A stretch of DNA of 46,715 bases from Ramicandelaber brevisporus (Eukaryota > Kickxellomycota > Ramicandelaberales > Ramicandelaberaceae), in contig MU602767.1 in the NCBI GenBank assembly GCA_025201865.1, positions 1 to 46,715 of the forward strand, in the 5' to 3' direction. Positions 18,986 through 27,061 of this stretch are shown here, piece by piece. Within the stretch, counting starts at the first letter, position 1, and every line of letters starts with the position of its first letter. The translations under genes and the position numbers were made by a program. The notes beneath the pieces were generated by a model. It did no database searches. It was given only the letters and a program-made list of their open reading frames with translations, and was not told the DNA's origin.

Positions 18986-20668
18986 ATGTCCTCACTCGAA
19001 GAGCAGATCAAAGCACAGGGCGATATCGTCCGCCAAATGAAGAAGGGCGGTGCGTCGAAGGAGGAGATTGCCAAGGAAGTTGAGAAGCTGCAAGCACTCA
19101 AGGCACAACTCCCGCCAGCCGCAGCTCCAGCCTCTTCGTCCTCTGCCAAAAGCAGCAACAACAGCAACAACAACGGTGCAAATGCCAAGGGCAAGGATAA
19201 GGATAGCGACAGGAAAAAGGCAGCCAAGTTTGAGCTAAAGACACCCAAGGGCACCCGCGACTACAGCGACAAGGAAATGGCCGTTCGTGAAGAAATGTTT
19301 GCAACCATCAAGCGTATCTTCCGCAAACACGGCGCTGTCACCATCCAGACCCCCGTTTTCGAGCTGCGCGACGTGCTCACCGGCAAGTATGGCGAAGACT
19401 CCAAACTCATTTACGACCTCGCTGACCAAGGTGGCGAGAGCTGCTCGTTGCGATATGACTTGACTGTTCCATTTGCACGCTTTGTGGCCATGAACTACAC
19501 CACCCACCAAAACATCAAGCGGTTCCAAATTGCACCAGTGTATCGTCGCGATCAGCCAGCCATGACCAAGGGCAGAATGCGCGAGTTTTACCAGTGTGAT
19601 TTCGATATTGCTGGCAGCTATGACGCTATGGTGCCAGATGCCGAGGTTGTTCGTGTGGCATACGAGATATTGACCGAGCTTGGCGTTGGTCCATTCAAGG
19701 TCAAGGTTAACAACCGCAAGATTCTGGATGGCATCTTCGAGGTCTGCGGAGTGCCAGCCGACAAGATTCGCACAATCTCGTCGGCGGTTGACAAGCTCGA
19801 CAAGCTGCCATGGGCCGATGTCCGCAAGGAGATGGTGGAAGAGAAGGGGCTTGATGCAGCAGTAGCTGACCGCATTGGAGAGTATGTGAAGCTGCGCGGT
19901 GGTGCTGAGTTGTGCGATGTGCTGCTGTCCAAGCCGGATCTGGCTGCAAATGCAAGTGCCAAGGCTGGTATCGAGGACATGAAGCTGTTCTTCAAGTATG
20001 CCAAGGTGTTCGGGCTGCTCGATAAGGATGTTTTGGACTTTGACATGAGTCTGGCTCGCGGTCTTGATTACTACACTGGTATCATCTACGAAGCCGTGCT
20101 GGCCGAAGAGCCCAACATTGAGCCGCTGGCTGGTGAGGACCAGGTGCGCGTCGGATCCATTGCAGCTGGTGGCCGCTACGACGAGCTGGTTGGCATGTTT
20201 GTGCGGTCTGCCGCTGGTGACGCTGGTGGCAAGAAGAGCAAGAAGGATTCTGATCAGGGTCGCATCCCATGTGTCGGTGTCAGCATTGGTGTTGAACGTG
20301 TCTTCTCCGTGCTGATGGCCAAGCGTGCCAACGAAGAAATCAAGGCTAGCGAAACCCAGGTCTATGTCATTGCCGTTGGCGGCGATGGTTTGCTGGAGGA
20401 GCGCATGAAGATCGCAACTGAGCTGTGGGATGCTGGCATCAGCGCCGAGTATGCTTACAAGACTAAGGCTCGCTTGCAAAACCAGTACAACGCATGCGAC
20501 AAGGGTCAAATCCCATACGCAGTTATCATTGGTGACGATGAAGTTGCCAACAGTGTGGTCAAGATTAAGACAATGTCTGCAAAGGTTGCTGACGAGCAAG
20601 GCGGCATCACAGTTGCTCGCGCCGATCTTGTCAAGGAGCTCCGTCAGCGTCTAAACATCACCAACTAA
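18986..20668 (+). CDS. HTS1: Histidyl-tRNA synthetase with N-terminal WHEP domain
   Basis: 560 residues; charges tRNA-His with histidine. Residues 1-44 form a WHEP domain (LEEQIKAQGDIVRQMKKGG...), followed by a Ser/Asn/Lys-rich linker and the class II core starting TPKGTRDYSDKEM. Motif 2 is seen as RYDLTVPFARFVAMN and FQIAPVYRRDQP. The histidine-specific segments RGLDYYTGIIYEAV and GSIAAGGRYDELVGMF follow, then motif 3 (CVGVSIGVERVFSVL), then the anticodon-binding domain (about 450-560). The start is fixed by an in-frame TAG about 15 nt upstream. No mitochondrial presequence is visible, so a mitochondrial form would need a separate gene or an upstream exon. Single exon with a CA/AG-rich leader. 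Confidence 0.97.
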   Translation: MSSLEEQIKAQGDIVRQMKKGGASKEEIAKEVEKLQALKAQLPPAAAPASSSSAKSSNNSNNNGANAKGKDKDSDRKKAAKFELKTPKGTRDYSDKEMAVREEMFATIKRIFRKHGAVTIQTPVFELRDVLTGKYGEDSKLIYDLADQGGESCSLRYDLTVPFARFVAMNYTTHQNIKRFQIAPVYRRDQPAMTKGRMREFYQCDFDIAGSYDAMVPDAEVVRVAYEILTELGVGPFKVKVNNRKILDGIFEVCGVPADKIRTISSAVDKLDKLPWADVRKEMVEEKGLDAAVADRIGEYVKLRGGAELCDVLLSKPDLAANASAKAGIEDMKLFFKYAKVFGLLDKDVLDFDMSLARGLDYYTGIIYEAVLAEEPNIEPLAGEDQVRVGSIAAGGRYDELVGMFVRSAAGDAGGKKSKKDSDQGRIPCVGVSIGVERVFSVLMAKRANEEIKASETQVYVIAVGGDGLLEERMKIATELWDAGISAEYAYKTKARLQNQYNACDKGQIPYAVIIGDDEVANSVVKIKTMSAKVADEQGGITVARADLVKELRQRLNITN

Positions 20669-20747
20669 TTGAAAATACTAATTCCGATAAAGAAGCAGTA
20701 AGGAAACTATAACGAGAGTACAATTATATTCTTTAAAAGAGAGTATA

Positions 20748-20753
20748 ATAAAA
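20748..20753 (+). terminator. AATAAA polyadenylation signal of HTS1
   Basis: AATAAA about 80 nt after the HTS1 stop, in a 224-bp spacer between convergent genes. Confidence 0.45.
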
Positions 20754-20892
20754 GTAAATAAACAAAAATAAGACAGTGGTATTGGTAGAATAGAGGATTG
20801 TATCTAACGAGTTAATAAGACATAAGGCTGATTAGCTAATAGTAAGAGACAGATAGTGAGAGACTGACAGAGAAGACTGAGCTCACTATTCA

Positions 20893-22182
20893 TTATTCAT
20901 TGCCATTGTCATCATCGATACTCATGTAATCATCATCATCAACATCATTATCAATATTCAAACTAACCTGTTCACTGGTGGCAGTCTCTGACTCCGGTGT
21001 GGTGACAATTGCAGAGTCTGCTGGCTGGGTGGTTGGTAGACCTTCCATTCCCTCTGGCCACTGACGAGACATGATACGAGTATTGTACGAGCCACACTCT
21101 GTACACTTTGAATAGTCAAATCTGAACGGCACTGTTGATTCCAGCAAACAGTCGTTGCACGAAATGACCGCCTTCAAGCTTTTATACTCGTCAGGCATTG
21201 GCGACACTGCCACCAATCTATCAATTCTCTCCCAACTTGTCTTCATATCCACCGCACTCTTCATACACAACGGGCACTGATACATTCCCTTCTCCAGGCA
21301 ATCATGGAAGCAATCTTTGTGAATTGGATGTCCGCACTTGAGGAAAATGACGGTTGCCCGAGATGTCATCAAAAGGTCTCCGCAGATGGGACAGTCACAG
21401 TCCAGCCTGCTTTCGAAACACTTGTGGTTGTTCTTGAGACCGATCGACAGGCAAACACCGCATCCATCGCAGTGGAAGAACTCGGCATCACCGCCACGTC
21501 GGCATATGCCACATCCATGGCAATGACTGACGTCGTTGAGGATGTCAGGATCATTTACCCATAGATGGCAAATGTCGCAGTAGTAGATGGCCATGCTTGT
21601 ATCGGATGGGCAGATTCCAGAGTGGCAGTGCTGAGATGCTGGCTGGAGTGTGACGCAGTGCATGCAAACCATGTGAATGATCTTGGTGCGATCCATTGTG
21701 ACATGGCAGTCGTGGTCGGCTGGAGCATGCATGTCATGGCACCAGTGGCATGGATAGATTGCGCCACAGCATGGAGCCTTGATCTGGCAATTGCGACTGT
21801 AGTGCTCGCAGCCCATTCTGCCATCCTCCAAGAACACTGGCTTGACAGCTAGAACCGAGCTGATTGCCTCGACTTCCGACACTGACGCTGACGCTGACGT
21901 CGATGCTATTGCTGTTGGCGTTGATTGTGATCCGACTGTACCATCGTCGTTGTATTCACTCAATGACAGTGGAGGCGATGCAAGCTCATTGACAGACAGT
22001 GTTGTTGGCGGTGGTGGTGGAGTCGCACCTTTCAAAGTTGAGTGTGAGCCACAGGGGGTCAATGGCGGAGTACAAACTGTCCGCATGAAGAGTGCCTGTA
22101 TCTGTTTGGCCTTCTCTGTTGCGGTCAGGTTTGGATCGCCATTAATTGCCAGGATCTGTCGGCCAAGTGAATCTGTTGTCAT
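20893..22182 (-). CDS. RCHY1: RCHY1/Pirh2-like CHY- and RING-zinc-finger E3 ligase
   Basis: 429 residues. A helical N-terminus (ATEKAKQIQALFMRTV) and a Ser/Pro/Thr-rich stretch precede a CHY zinc finger from about Cys125 (CEHYSRNCQIKAPCC) to about 192. A CTCHY zinc finger follows (about 202-257, YYCDICHLWVND and CHGCGICRRGG), then a RING-H2 (about 264-306, CPICGDLL ... CGHPIHKDC ... CPLC) and a zinc ribbon (CNDC at 342-345, CTEC at 360-363). This is the full order of animal Pirh2 and its plant and fungal relatives, which ubiquitinate substrates in nucleus and cytosol. The tail is acidic. Directly upstream of the ATG the minus strand reads CTCTCCTCTGCAG, an acceptor-like sequence, so a 5' UTR intron is possible. 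Converges with HTS1 and is divergent from ISY1. Confidence 0.92.
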   Translation of the reverse strand: MTTDSLGRQILAINGDPNLTATEKAKQIQALFMRTVCTPPLTPCGSHSTLKGATPPPPPTTLSVNELASPPLSLSEYNDDGTVGSQSTPTAIASTSASASVSEVEAISSVLAVKPVFLEDGRMGCEHYSRNCQIKAPCCGAIYPCHWCHDMHAPADHDCHVTMDRTKIIHMVCMHCVTLQPASQHCHSGICPSDTSMAIYYCDICHLWVNDPDILNDVSHCHGCGICRRGGDAEFFHCDGCGVCLSIGLKNNHKCFESRLDCDCPICGDLLMTSRATVIFLKCGHPIHKDCFHDCLEKGMYQCPLCMKSAVDMKTSWERIDRLVAVSPMPDEYKSLKAVISCNDCLLESTVPFRFDYSKCTECGSYNTRIMSRQWPEGMEGLPTTQPADSAIVTTPESETATSEQVSLNIDNDVDDDDYMSIDDDNGNE

Positions 22183-22430
22183 CTGCAGAGGAGAGAGACT
22201 TTGTCTGGAAGAATGATAGAGGACGATGTTAGGGAGTGTAGTTAGTAAAAGGAAAGAGAGGAAGCCTGTAGCTTGTAGCTTGTAGTTTGGACAGACTACA
22301 GCTGTCTATATTAATGGCTTGCGAAAGACAAACAAAAGAGGTTGGTATGTTGGTTTGTTGGAAAAAAGGAGGAGGAGAGTGTTGTAACAAAAGGAAAGAA
22401 GGATCTTCTCGTGAGCTTCAGCCTTTTTCT

Positions 22431-22440
22431 TTTATATATA
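22431..22440 (-). promoter_or_regulatory. TATA-like element for the CHY/RING gene
   Basis: Minus strand TATATATAAA about 250 bp upstream of the ATG at 22182, in the 788-bp divergent spacer before ISY1. The rest of the spacer shows nothing beyond A/CA-rich leader sequence near ISY1. Confidence 0.4.
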
Positions 22441-22970
22441 AGCCCAACTGCCAGGGTTTGTTTGAATTGCGGCTGCGCCTCAGGTTGTGGCCAGTATAGA
22501 ATGCTGCGCACCAAAGTCTGTGCAACACAAGCGTATGCAAGAAGGAAGAAGAAGAAGAACAAGAAACTGCTCGCGAGAACAACAACAGACCAAAAAAAAA
22601 ACAAAACAAAACAAAAACGAAGGCTCGCGTCTATGTGTGGCGGTTGTATGTTTAATGTGTGACTACAGTGGCTTGTATTGTGAACGAACGGGAGTCAGTC
22701 ACCGTGTGGCATTGCATGGCAGAGCATGGCATGTAAACATATTGGGCAATAAATTAAAACCACATGCAATCCAGATGTCTGGGATTCTGGGATGGAATGC
22801 CAGGGTGTCGCATCTAGGGTTTGGACACTCCAAACAACCAGCCACGCGAAGCTCCAACCTCCTTATCGAAAAAGAACAAACCACAACCACAAGCACAAGC
22901 ACACACACAAACACACACAGACAATTACACATAAAAAGATCAAGGAAAAAACAACGACAACAAACGAAGA

Positions 22971-23642
22971 ATGTCACGAACATCAGAGAAGGCTAACTCG
23001 CTGCTGCATCGCTACTTGAAATCACAGACTGACAAGCTGACACAGGAACACCGCGACAAGAAGCCACGACGGCCGTACGATGAACAATCAGTGGAGACCG
23101 TCGAAGAAGCACGCAAATGGCTACAGCAAGTTCAAGATGAAGCGAGTCGAAAGATCAGTCGCATCAACGACGAGACGGTTACAATGGATGAGGAAGACAT
23201 TATGAAGCTCAATGACAGTATCAACGGATTGCTTAAGGAGCGGCGACGATGGGAAACGCGTATTGAAGACCTATCAAGGAACCACGACGATGGCGGTGGT
23301 GATAGAGGAAAGCAGGTCAAGTCATCAAAGTTCCACAAGTATCAATACTTTGGACGAGCACGTGATTTACCTCAAGTTCGAGGCATTTTGGAGGAACAAG
23401 AGCGGCAGAAGACATCATCCACTTCCACCGGTGGTCCGTTGAATACAAAGGAGCTGGAGCGGCTGCGAGCGACGATCGGTCCTGACTATTATGGATTTCG
23501 GGATGAAGACATTGGAGGCGACGCCATGCTGGCGTACGAGGCTAACCTCGAAAGAGAATGGAGGCGGTTCTTTGAGGATAATCCAACGGCAACCGCTGAT
23601 GACGCTCCTCGGCCGTCACTGGCTACACAGCCATCAGCATAG
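22971..23642 (+). CDS. ISY1: Pre-mRNA-splicing factor ISY1
   Basis: 223 residues matching the ISY1 family, a component of the Prp19/NTC complex acting in the catalytic spliceosome in the nucleus. The start MSRTSEKANSLLHRYLKSQ is the conserved N-terminus that inserts near the active site. EEARKWLQQVQDEASRKISRI, LNDSINGLLKERRRWETRI and the YQYFGRARDLPQVRGI motif follow in the family order, then DYYGFRDEDIG. Length is near yeast Isy1 (235) and shorter than human ISY1 (285), lacking the acidic and C-terminal part of the latter. The leader is a long CA-rich, almost G-free stretch (about 22870-22925). Single exon, and transcribed with the lectin gene downstream in the same direction (219-bp gap). 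Confidence 0.93.
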   Translation: MSRTSEKANSLLHRYLKSQTDKLTQEHRDKKPRRPYDEQSVETVEEARKWLQQVQDEASRKISRINDETVTMDEEDIMKLNDSINGLLKERRRWETRIEDLSRNHDDGGGDRGKQVKSSKFHKYQYFGRARDLPQVRGILEEQERQKTSSTSTGGPLNTKELERLRATIGPDYYGFRDEDIGGDAMLAYEANLEREWRRFFEDNPTATADDAPRPSLATQPSA

Positions 23643-23671
23643 TCTAACTTAACTAACTAACTTAACCAAGT

Positions 23672-23720
23672 AGGCTGGCTGGCAGGCTGGCAGGCTGGCA
23701 GGCTGGCTGGCTGGCCGGCA
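23672..23720. repeat. GGCT/GGCA tandem repeat in the ISY1 3' UTR
   Basis: Tandem GGCTGGCA and GGCT units begin about 30 nt after the ISY1 stop. Confidence 0.85.
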
Positions 23721-23739
23721 ATGTCGCATTTAACAAAAG

Positions 23740-23745
23740 AATAAA
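23740..23745 (+). terminator. AATAAA polyadenylation signal of ISY1
   Basis: AATAAA about 98 nt after the ISY1 stop and before the pyrimidine-rich leader of the lectin gene. Confidence 0.5.
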
Positions 23746-23861
23746 CGCGTGCTGAAGGTGTTTGAGTTTGAATTCCTCTTGCTTCACAGACAGCTACTCT
23801 CTCTTTCTCTCTCTCGTGCAAACTACATTGATCTTTTTTCATAGTTGTCTGAAAAGCAGCG

Positions 23862-24836
23862 ATGCGTGTCCTCAACTTCCTCGCGATCGCCAGTGCTGGT
23901 CTGGCAGCCAGCAGCAGCAGCAGCAGTTTCGTCAGTGCACGCCACGATCCGAACAGCATCATGCGCGAGGTGAAGGAGCTCTCCTTGTATCCACCGTTTA
24001 TCGACACAAACTACCGTCCTCGCTTCTGGGATTACGGTGGCGACACTCTGCTCGACTCCTTCCGTGGCGTTCGCCTCACTGCCAACCTCAAGTATCGCTC
24101 TGGCTTCCTGTGGACTCAGGGCCAGCTTCCCGACGACAACTGGCTGGTCGAAGTTGACCTGAAGGTTGGCGGCACCAGCAACTTTGCAGGCGATGGCATG
24201 GTTATCTGGGCGACAACTGACCGCATGCGGCCGGGTCCAGTGTTTGGATCAATGGACTTCTTCAACGGTCTTGGACTCTTTATGGACACGTATCCAAACG
24301 GTGGAAACACGGGCCACAAGCAGCTGCAAGGCATACCGTTCCCGCGTATAATTGGCATCCTCGGAAACGGTCAAAAATCGTACAACCACGACACCGATGG
24401 ATGGGAACAGCGCTCGGGCGATTGTGCGGCCGCTTTCCGTGACACGATTGGCATCACTCGCCTGCAGATTTCGTATCAAAAGGGCCAGTTCCTGCAGGTT
24501 ATGGTTAGCCCGCCAGGCGATCCAAACTTCAAGCACTGCTTCTCAGTCGAGAAGGTCACTCTGCCATCTGGACTGTATCTTGGATTCTCGGCAAAGACGG
24601 GCGAGGCTTCGGACGACCATACCGTGCTGGGTGTGGTTACAAGCACTCTGAAGGACTCAACCAAGTCTATGGGCCACATCTCCATCACTGGTCAGACTGT
24701 TGGTCCACAGCGTGACTACGGTGGCTCTGCGGTTACCTTTGGCGGATTCCTGAAGTTTGTCATTTTCGTTGGTATCATTGGTGCTGCTGCCTATGGCTAC
24801 AAGCGGGTAACATCTACCAGAAAGAGCCGCTTCTAA
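23862..24836 (+). CDS. L-type (legume-like) lectin, VIP36/ERGIC-53 family cargo receptor
   Basis: 324 residues. A signal peptide (1 to about 26, ending SFVSA) precedes the lectin domain, about 37-280. Expected sugar- and calcium-site segments are present: Asp111 in FAGDGMVIWATTD, and Asp142, Tyr144 and Asn146 in GLFMDTYPNGG. Two cysteines (188, 226) are placed as for the family disulfide. A single membrane span (about 296-312) and a short basic cytosolic tail ending KSRF follow. Family members bind high-mannose glycans and carry glycoproteins between ER and Golgi; a C-terminal aromatic residue in the tail is typical of ER-exit signals. Single exon. The leader is CT-rich and ends with an acceptor-like TTTTTTCATAG about 20 nt before the ATG. 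Confidence 0.92.
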   Translation: MRVLNFLAIASAGLAASSSSSSFVSARHDPNSIMREVKELSLYPPFIDTNYRPRFWDYGGDTLLDSFRGVRLTANLKYRSGFLWTQGQLPDDNWLVEVDLKVGGTSNFAGDGMVIWATTDRMRPGPVFGSMDFFNGLGLFMDTYPNGGNTGHKQLQGIPFPRIIGILGNGQKSYNHDTDGWEQRSGDCAAAFRDTIGITRLQISYQKGQFLQVMVSPPGDPNFKHCFSVEKVTLPSGLYLGFSAKTGEASDDHTVLGVVTSTLKDSTKSMGHISITGQTVGPQRDYGGSAVTFGGFLKFVIFVGIIGAAAYGYKRVTSTRKSRF

Positions 24837-24849
24837 ATCAACTTTTCCT

Positions 24850-24855
24850 TTTATT
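24850..24855 (-). terminator. AATAAA signal of the NUC1-type gene (minus strand)
   Basis: Minus-strand AATAAA about 91 nt past the nuclease stop, only about 15 nt from the stop of the convergent lectin gene. The two 3' UTRs must overlap or nearly so. Confidence 0.4.
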
Positions 24856-24945
24856 GAATTGAGAATAATCAAGAAGCAGTTAAAAAGTTAAAGAATGTCA
24901 AGAAAGAGGAAAGAGAAAAGAAACGAGACAGCGAGAAGTATCAGT

Positions 24946-25974
24946 TTAACGCACAACTGCACAAGTGGTGGTATCGCAAAGCTTCGGGACAGTGGCATGG
25001 TTAATCTTGTCGAAGAACACAACACCAGCGGCAGCCTCAACTGTTTCCACTGGTACCTTAAAATCAGTGAGTGGCTTCGTGCTAGAAATGGCAGCATTTG
25101 GCAGAATAAACGCACCCAAGGCTTGAGATGACGGCGATGCAATATCACCTTTGCTTACCAAAATAACCTTGTAGAAGTGAGTTGGAACAGCAACCTCTGG
25201 ACCACTCGCAGAAGTACCAGCCAAGACCTGATAGTTGACGTAGCGCTTACCATCACTGGCGGTGGTGCCGTTGTTGATGTACAATGGGCCGGTAAACAGA
25301 TGGACATGATCAAACCGGGTGGTGAGGTCTCTGGCGAAGTTCTCAAGGTACGCCCAGTAGTTTCTGTTAAAACCGATGCCAACTTGAGGAGCCATGTTGG
25401 ACAATACAAATGTCTCGTCCAGTGCATCCTGGTTCACCTTGGCATCAGCGGCAGGTGCTTGGTGGCCGCGGTCAAATCCAGACTTGGAGTACGCGGCCAG
25501 CGTGGTTCTAAATTGCTCAGGGATGGTGGAGTCCGGGTGGAAGTTCTCTTCGCGGCTAGGCGGGCTGTTCGGATCCTCTGGAAGCAGGTTTTGTTTGGTG
25601 AGGTACTCGGCAGCCCAATGTGGGTTGCGGGTACGACGGTCAAACACGGTCACGAAGCGCTTGTTGATGCCCAAGTCTGACACTGGAGCTGGGAAGCCAA
25701 AGCGGAACTCCTCGCGAGAAGCGACGGAATCAGGAATCGGAGCGGTTGGAGCATCACGGCGGTAAAGAGCGAATGAGGATGAAGAGTCTTCGGCGCCAGC
25801 GTTAGAGGTGGAGATGAGGCCAGCGGGACCGAGATGAGACGAGAGTTGGAGAGTGGTCATAGTGAGAGCACTGCCAAGCAGAACACCGCTGGCAAAGAGA
25901 GCCAGACGGCCAACGAGCGAGCGCTTGCTGGTATTAGCAGAGCCCTTGGTGCCGACGAGTGGTTCGTATGTCAT
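24946..25974 (-). CDS. NUC1: DNA/RNA non-specific endonuclease, NUC1/EndoG family
   Basis: 342 residues from the ATG at 25974 (MTYEPLVGTKG). The frame is open further upstream but reads through (CAA)n and Cys/Ser-rich leader sequence, and the ATG sits in an ACAACAATG context. A basic N-terminus and one hydrophobic segment (about 23-45) fit a mitochondrial inner-membrane anchor, as in yeast Nuc1. The catalytic DRGH is Asp168-Arg-Gly-His171 in FDRGHQAPAAD. The metal-binding Asn is in GFNRNYWAYLEN (about 203). FTGPLY and VPTHFYKVIL also match the family. EndoG/Nuc1 degrades mitochondrial DNA and RNA and takes part in recombination and apoptosis-like death. Mitochondrial location is inference. 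Converges on the lectin gene. Confidence 0.92.
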   Translation of the reverse strand: MTYEPLVGTKGSANTSKRSLVGRLALFASGVLLGSALTMTTLQLSSHLGPAGLISTSNAGAEDSSSSFALYRRDAPTAPIPDSVASREEFRFGFPAPVSDLGINKRFVTVFDRRTRNPHWAAEYLTKQNLLPEDPNSPPSREENFHPDSTIPEQFRTTLAAYSKSGFDRGHQAPAADAKVNQDALDETFVLSNMAPQVGIGFNRNYWAYLENFARDLTTRFDHVHLFTGPLYINNGTTASDGKRYVNYQVLAGTSASGPEVAVPTHFYKVILVSKGDIASPSSQALGAFILPNAAISSTKPLTDFKVPVETVEAAAGVVFFDKINHATVPKLCDTTTCAVVR

Positions 25975-26207
25975 TGTTGTTGTTGTTGCTGTTGCTGTTG
26001 TTGTTGTTGTTGAGTAGTAGAAGCAAGAGTAAGAAAGAAGGCAGCACAGGGAGTGTGTGAGTGGCAAGGAGCAACAGTTAATGCACCAGGGGGAGACAGA
26101 GGTTTGCGAGAGGTATGCGAGAGAGAGTGTGTCTGTGTGTGAACAACAATGGGCTGGGGACAACGTGGGTAAGAGAAAAGGAACGCTGACGGCGCAATGT
26201 GGGGCGG

Positions 26208-26215
26208 ATTAAATA
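26208..26215 (-). promoter_or_regulatory. TATA-like element of the nuclease gene
   Basis: Minus strand CTATTTAAT about 235 bp upstream of the ATG at 25974. The remaining divergent spacer to 27059 holds short ORFs without support. Confidence 0.35.
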
Positions 26216-26853
26216 GAGAGTGCAATGCTTTGAAGTGGAAGTGGAAGGCTACGTCGACCTGACGCTAGTTCAGAGCTGGTCCGTTCTCGTTACAGTACCG
26301 CGTGCTTTTTCCACCTCTTCCTTCTTAGTAAGTCTGGGGACAGTTATGAATTGCTCGCCTGTCTTTCAATAAACAAACTCGCATGCTGCAGGCTAGCCAC
26401 GATGGCCCTGGTACTCAGAAATTCAATCCTTTCCTCCCCACACGCCAGTCATAGTCGCTCCAAGTTTGCACGTGCGGATTACATCGGCTTGATTAGGAAC
26501 TTCTTTAGGTGCACACCGCGAAAGCTTTTTTGCTAAGCATTCGATCTTCTTCAACATCAGCAAGTTGTCTTTTTAAAGCGACAGGTTTGATTTGATGTTT
26601 AACTGAAACGAAAGGAAAAGACTGGGTCGGAGAATTAAAATAGAGTCGTTGAGTGAATGCATCAAACACGTATGAACAAAGCATGAAAAGCAAAACAAAG
26701 AGAAATCATGCGCAGTTATGATGCTTGTAACAAACAACGTGTTTGACACGTTTGACAAAAGGGAGGGGGCAGAATGCAGAGAACATAAAGAATGTGCAGC
26801 ACTATTTTTTAAAAAAAAAAACATCCGCAGCGTCCGCAGCCCACCACTGGGAA

Positions 26854-26860
26854 TATATAG
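26854..26860 (+). promoter_or_regulatory. TATA-like element of the ABC transporter gene
   Basis: TATATAG about 200 bp upstream of the ATG at 27060. Confidence 0.3.
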
Positions 26861-27022
26861 TTTAATCTGCTGACAGTGAGCACTCGTTTGTTTCGCGTTG
26901 GCTTTTTGGTTCCTGACGTAAGCCAACTTTTTGTTTTTTTTTTACTCTCTTCCTGACTTTTTCTGACTTCTTCTGACTCTATCTATCTCTTAGCCATCAT
27001 AGTAAAAAACTGTCGAAAGAAG

Positions 27023-27024
27023 GA

Positions 27025-27059
<35 letters not shown>
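27023..27059 (+). repeat. (GAAA)n tract abutting the ABC transporter start codon
   Basis: About nine GAAA units run directly into the ATG at 27060, so the tract forms the last 37 nt of the 5' UTR. The start context is AAAGAAAGATGG. Confidence 0.9.

Positions 27060-27061
<2 letters not shown>

Noticed and set aside
19235-20599. 454-codon minus-strand ORF opposite HTS1
   Set aside because: It is a mirror of the HisRS coding frame caused by codon bias, and the sense product is a clear HisRS.
23672-23720. GGCT/GGCA repeat considered as a short CRISPR-like or structured array
   Set aside because: The units are directly adjacent with no spacers; it is a simple tandem repeat in a 3' UTR.
26351-26536. 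61-codon ORF between the nuclease and ABC genes
   Set aside because: Short, no family and no splice signals of quality; probably promoter DNA.
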